Shown here piece after piece: positions 33,995 to 36,566 of a DNA stretch of 36,566 nucleotides. The stretch is taken from positions 1 through 36,566 of the forward strand of contig UQFW01000006.1 in NCBI GenBank assembly GCA_900540405.1, given 5' to 3'. The DNA is from Candidatus Avelusimicrobium faecicola. Lineage in GTDB: Bacteria; Elusimicrobiota; Elusimicrobia; Elusimicrobiales; Elusimicrobiaceae. The notes under the pieces were generated by a model. The model saw nothing but the letters and a program-made list of their open reading frames with translations, made no database searches and was not told the DNA's origin. The number at the start of each line of letters is the position of its first letter. Within the stretch, counting starts at the first letter, position 1. The position numbers and the translations under genes are program-made.

Positions 33995-34849
33995 TTAATG
34001 CAAGCCGCACTTGCAAACGTGGTCTTTTTCGTACAGTTCCAAACTTTCCTTTTCCTGCGGTTTATATTCACCGGTGCGGCGGATAAGTTCGTCAAAATCA
34101 ATGGTTTTGGAGGGGAACATCGGGCCGTCCACACACGCAAAACGCACCTTGCCGTCCACCGTCACGCGGCAGCAACCGCACATCCCGGTACCGTCCAGCA
34201 TAATGGGGTTCAAACTGGCGTGCGGCTCAATGCCCAGCCGCTCCATTAAGCGGGAAGTAAATTTCATCATGGGAATCGGCCCGATAATAAACCCGGCGTT
34301 GATTTTTTCGCCGCCGTCCGCCAACGCTTGCAGGGCGTCCGTCACCATGCCTTTTTGGCCGTGGGAGCCGTCGTCCGTGGCGCATACGGTGACGTCGGAC
34401 ACCGCGCGCATTTCTTCTTCCAAAATCAGCAAACTTTTCGTGCGCGCCCCTAATACGGACACCACCCGGTTCCCCGCCTGCTTAAACGCGCGGGCAATCG
34501 GGAATACTTCCGCAATCCCTACGCCGCCGCCCACAACGGCCACCGTGCCGTAATTTTTAATTTCCACCGGCGTACCCAGCGGGCCCGCTACGTTCGCAAA
34601 GCGCTCACCTTGCGCCAGGGAATTAAACATCACGGTAGATTTACCAATCGCCTGGATAATGACCGTAATGGTGCCTTTTTGCGCGTCCCAATCCACCAGG
34701 GTCACCGGCACTCTTTCGCCGGTTTCGTTCGCGCGCAAAATAACAAATTGCCCGGCTTTGGCCGTTTTGGCCACCAGCGGTTTGTAAATGACAAATTTGG
34801 TGACGACATCACTTAAATTTTCTTTTACTAAAATGGTATTTTCTTCCAT
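33995..34849 (-). CDS. nfnA: NfnA: FAD/[2Fe-2S] subunit of ferredoxin:NADP+ transhydrogenase
   Basis: A 284-residue ferredoxin-NADP reductase-like flavoprotein. In NfnAB complexes the small subunit takes electrons from NADH, and the complex couples this to reversible NADP+ reduction with ferredoxin by electron bifurcation. The FAD-binding barrel (AGQFVILRANETGERVP), the NAD domain GGGVGIAEVFPIA, and the C-terminal iron-sulfur cysteines (GTGMCGCCRV...FACVDGP) are visible. The same fold occurs in dihydroorotate dehydrogenase PyrK and sulfide dehydrogenase subunits; the pairing with the next gene favours Nfn. It starts one base after the nfnB stop, with a GGGGG ribosome site. Confidence 0.88.
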   Translation of the reverse strand: MEENTILVKENLSDVVTKFVIYKPLVAKTAKAGQFVILRANETGERVPVTLVDWDAQKGTITVIIQAIGKSTVMFNSLAQGERFANVAGPLGTPVEIKNYGTVAVVGGGVGIAEVFPIARAFKQAGNRVVSVLGARTKSLLILEEEMRAVSDVTVCATDDGSHGQKGMVTDALQALADGGEKINAGFIIGPIPMMKFTSRLMERLGIEPHASLNPIMLDGTGMCGCCRVTVDGKVRFACVDGPMFPSKTIDFDELIRRTGEYKPQEKESLELYEKDHVCKCGLH

Positions 34850-34850
34850 A

Positions 34851-36242
34851 TTATTTTCCCCCTTTCAAGTAGGCGTCAATGCGCCCGGCGGCTTCCAGGC
34901 CGTCTTTCATAGCCAACAGCACGGTAGCGCCGCCGCGGATAATATCCCCCCCGGCAAACACGCCCGGCAGAGAGGTGGCCCCGTTTTCGTCCAGTTCCAA
35001 CACCCCGCGCGGCGTGGTTTTTAAGCCCGGCGTATGTTTGGGCAAAATGGGGTTGGGTTTCTGCCCGATTGCCACAATAACGGTTTCAACTTCCTGCACA
35101 AAATCAGAGCCCGGTATTTCCACCGGCCGGCGGCGGCCCCGTTCATCCGGCTCGCCCAGCTCGTTGCGGGTAAAGCGAATCCCGGTCACGCAGCCTTTTT
35201 CGTCCTGTAAAATTTCTTTCGGCGTGACTAAAAATTCAAACTTGATGCCTTCTTCTTTGGCGTGCTCCACTTCCGCGGCGCGGGCGGGCATTTCGGCGGC
35301 ACTGCGGCGGTAAGCAACCGTCACTTCGTCCGGCCCCAAGCGCATGGCACAGCGGGCGGCATCCATGGCGCTGTTTCCGGCGCCCAACACCACTACGCGC
35401 TTGCCCACTTTAATCGGCGTATCGGTCTGCGGGAATTTGAACGCCTGCATCAGGTTAATGCGGGTTAAAAACTCGTTGGCGCTGTATACGCCCACGCCGT
35501 TTTCCCCGGGCACCCCCGTCATGGTGGGCAGACCCGCCCCACTGCCGATATACACGGCATCATATTCTTTCCGTAAATCTTCCACCGGGATAGTGACCCC
35601 GGCCAAAACGTCCGTCTTAAATTTTACGCCCATGGCCTGCACGGTTTCAATTTCGCGGTTGATAACTTCGCGCGGCAAACGGAAAGACGGAATCCCATAG
35701 CGCAGTACCCCGCCGTATGCGTGCAGGGCTTCTAACACGGTCACGTCGTGCCCCAAGCGTTTGAGCTGGGCCGCACACGCCACCGAAGACGGCCCGGAGC
35801 CGATACACACCACTTTTTTACCGGTGGGAGCCGCCGTTTGCGGGGCTTTCAACAAGCCCTCTTTGCGGGCCGTATCGGCCACATAGCGTTCCAACATACC
35901 GATATTTACAGAACCGAATTTGGCTTTTAATACACAGTGGCCCTCACAATGTTTTTCTTGCGGGCAGACGCGGCCGCAGATAGCGGGCAAGAGGCTGGTT
36001 TCCATAATTTTACTGGCGGCCTCGCCCACTTTACCGTCTTTCAACAGGGCAATAAACGCCGGGATTTGCACCCCCACCGGGCAGTTGGCCTGGCACTGCG
36101 GATTTTTACAATTCAAACAGCGCTCGGCTTCGGCCAGGGCTTCTTCTTTGGTAAAAATTTCGGCTACTTCTTCAAAATTATGCTTGCGCACTTCGGGTGC
36201 TTGTTGCTTGCCGTTGTGGCGCGGAGCGGACGGATTAGGCAT
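34851..36242 (-). CDS. nfnB: NfnB: NADPH-binding flavoprotein subunit (GltD/GltA-like)
   Basis: A 463-residue glutamate synthase small-subunit-like oxidoreductase, the NADPH-binding and ferredoxin-contacting subunit of NfnAB. Two [4Fe-4S] clusters are predicted from the N-terminal cysteines in CLNCKNPQCQANCP and ICGRVCPQEKHCEGHC. An FAD site CIGSGPSSVACA (about residue 148) and an NADPH site VVLGAGNSAMDAAR (about 282) follow. Many databases would name it NADPH-dependent glutamate synthase; the contiguous FNR-like partner and the absence of a GltB large subunit favour Nfn. AGGAGG before the ATG is a strong ribosome site. It is the first gene of a two-gene operon, with a -10 at 36294-36299 flanked by inverted repeats. 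Confidence 0.9.
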   Translation of the reverse strand: MPNPSAPRHNGKQQAPEVRKHNFEEVAEIFTKEEALAEAERCLNCKNPQCQANCPVGVQIPAFIALLKDGKVGEAASKIMETSLLPAICGRVCPQEKHCEGHCVLKAKFGSVNIGMLERYVADTARKEGLLKAPQTAAPTGKKVVCIGSGPSSVACAAQLKRLGHDVTVLEALHAYGGVLRYGIPSFRLPREVINREIETVQAMGVKFKTDVLAGVTIPVEDLRKEYDAVYIGSGAGLPTMTGVPGENGVGVYSANEFLTRINLMQAFKFPQTDTPIKVGKRVVVLGAGNSAMDAARCAMRLGPDEVTVAYRRSAAEMPARAAEVEHAKEEGIKFEFLVTPKEILQDEKGCVTGIRFTRNELGEPDERGRRRPVEIPGSDFVQEVETVIVAIGQKPNPILPKHTPGLKTTPRGVLELDENGATSLPGVFAGGDIIRGGATVLLAMKDGLEAAGRIDAYLKGGK

Positions 36243-36274
36243 AAAAAACCTCCTGCTAACGTAAAAATAAGATG

Positions 36275-36293
36275 GGCAAAAACACTTTTTGCC
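36275..36293. promoter_or_regulatory. Inverted repeat at the nfn transcription start (operator candidate)
   Basis: GGCAAAAA-CAC-TTTTTGCC, perfect 8-base arms, lies directly downstream of the minus-strand -10, where a repressor would block initiation. It may equally be a leader hairpin. Confidence 0.5.
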
Positions 36294-36299
36294 ATTATA
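36294..36299 (-). promoter_or_regulatory. -10 element of the nfnBA operon
   Basis: A perfect TATAAT on the minus strand, about 52 bases before the nfnB start. No good -35 is present; an inverted repeat occupies that place, so an activator may be used. Confidence 0.5.
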
Positions 36300-36307
36300 C
36301 TATTTAC

Positions 36308-36328
36308 ACAGGGGTTTAGACCCCCTGT
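36308..36328. promoter_or_regulatory. Inverted repeat upstream of the nfn -10 (regulator-site candidate)
   Basis: ACAGGGG-TTTAGAC-CCCCTGT, perfect 7-base arms and a 7-base spacer, sits in the -35 region of nfnB and upstream of the divergent YtxH-like gene. Confidence 0.45.
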
Positions 36329-36330
36329 AA

Positions 36331-36359
36331 TTGTTGTACAATATATATAACATTATAGC
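36331..36359 (+). promoter_or_regulatory. Candidate promoter of the YtxH-like gene
   Basis: TTGTTG at 36331-36336 and TATAGC at 36354-36359 with a 17-base spacer. Confidence 0.4.
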
Positions 36360-36381
36360 AAAGCAAAAGGAGGGGGACAGT

Positions 36382-36543
36382 ATGTGCAATAAATGTAAAT
36401 GTGCCGGAGCGGGGCTTGCCGCTTTCTTATTAGGTGCCGTCGTGGGTGCGGCGGCCGGGGTGTTGTTTGCACCGGCTAAAGGGGAAGTGACCCGGCAGAA
36501 AAGAAGCACATTCCATTTAATATTACAGACAAGAAGTTTATAG
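36382..36543 (+). pseudogene. YtxH-like small protein, probably frameshifted
   Basis: The readable frame gives 53 residues. The N-terminus has three cysteines (MCNKCKC), then a Gly/Ala-rich membrane helix (GAGLAAFLLGAVVGAAAGVLFAPAKGE), which is the YtxH/DUF-type small-protein signature GAxxGLLFAPxxGxETR. After VTRQ the reading frame soon ends (stop at 36541). In another frame, from about 36498 to the window end, an open reading continues as EKKHIPFNITDKKFIEAYFD without a stop, which looks coding. One extra A in the AAAA run at 36499-36502 would join the two. This could be a real frameshift, a sequencing or assembly indel, or a short true protein. AGGAGGGGG before the ATG is a strong ribosome site, and the gene is divergent from nfnB. 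Confidence 0.55.
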
Positions 36544-36566
36544 AAGCGTATTTTGATATTCTGCAC

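Noticed and set aside
34851..36242. Glutamate synthase small subunit (gltD) acting with GltB
   Set aside because: No large GltB gene is in the window and an FNR-like [2Fe-2S] flavoprotein gene follows after one base, the NfnAB arrangement. The gltA-type name cannot be fully excluded.

Overview
The window looks like a core-genome segment of a diderm bacterium, most likely a host-associated member of Elusimicrobiota. That placement is an inference from gene content and protein style, not a database result. LptD and several lipoproteins imply an outer membrane. A type IV pilin-like gene, tightly packed operons, roughly balanced G+C by eye, an Nfn-type transhydrogenase and glycogen-handling enzymes all fit that guess. 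No plasmid, prophage, insertion-sequence transposase or CRISPR array is visible.

Layout. (1) About 1-12.84 kb is one tightly packed plus-strand cluster of ten genes with gaps or overlaps of a few bases: a DnaA-like AAA+ ATPase, an LPP20-like lipoprotein, a FlgT-like lipoprotein, comM, dprA, topA, xerC/D, a ROK glucokinase, lptD and tdk, closed by a hairpin. ComM and DprA handle incoming single-stranded DNA in natural transformation. TopA and XerC/D serve chromosome topology and dimer resolution, and LptD serves outer-membrane assembly. (2) 12.98-13.86 kb is an RDD membrane protein with its own promoter and terminator. (3) 13.92-14.45 kb is a non-coding structured repeat element with a 218-bp period, perfect 16-nt terminal inverted repeats and flanking CAAAA direct repeats. 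It sits between convergent genes. (4) 14.49-19.30 kb is a minus-strand block: a PcrA/UvrD helicase, an RlmD/TrmA-type RNA methyltransferase and the YchF GTPase. (5) 19.4-20.2 kb holds an ankyrin-repeat lipoprotein and a convergent tRNA-Glu(CTC) that share a bidirectional terminator. (6) 20.3-24.6 kb (plus) carries a DUF1646-like membrane transporter, alpha-glucan phosphorylase and TrmL. (7) 24.7-25.1 kb (minus) is a prepilin, divergent from an MFS transporter. (8) 26.5-28.9 kb (minus) is a GH57/DUF3536 glycosidase, divergent from a PIN-PhoH ATPase. (9) 30.5-33.6 kb (plus) is a 1055-residue exported protein I do not recognise. (10) 33.99-36.24 kb (minus) is nfnB-nfnA, followed by a divergent YtxH-like small protein that appears frameshifted at the window edge.

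Functional themes: DNA uptake and processing (ComM, DprA, pilin, helicase, topoisomerase); alpha-glucan metabolism (phosphorylase, GH57, glucokinase); anaerobic redox balance (NfnAB); tRNA/rRNA modification and translation (TrmL, RlmD-like, YchF, tRNA-Glu). The least conventional items are the repeat element at 13.92-14.45 kb, the AAA+ protein with an unrecognised C-terminal domain at the left edge, the large exported orphan, and the inverted repeats that bracket the nfn promoter.
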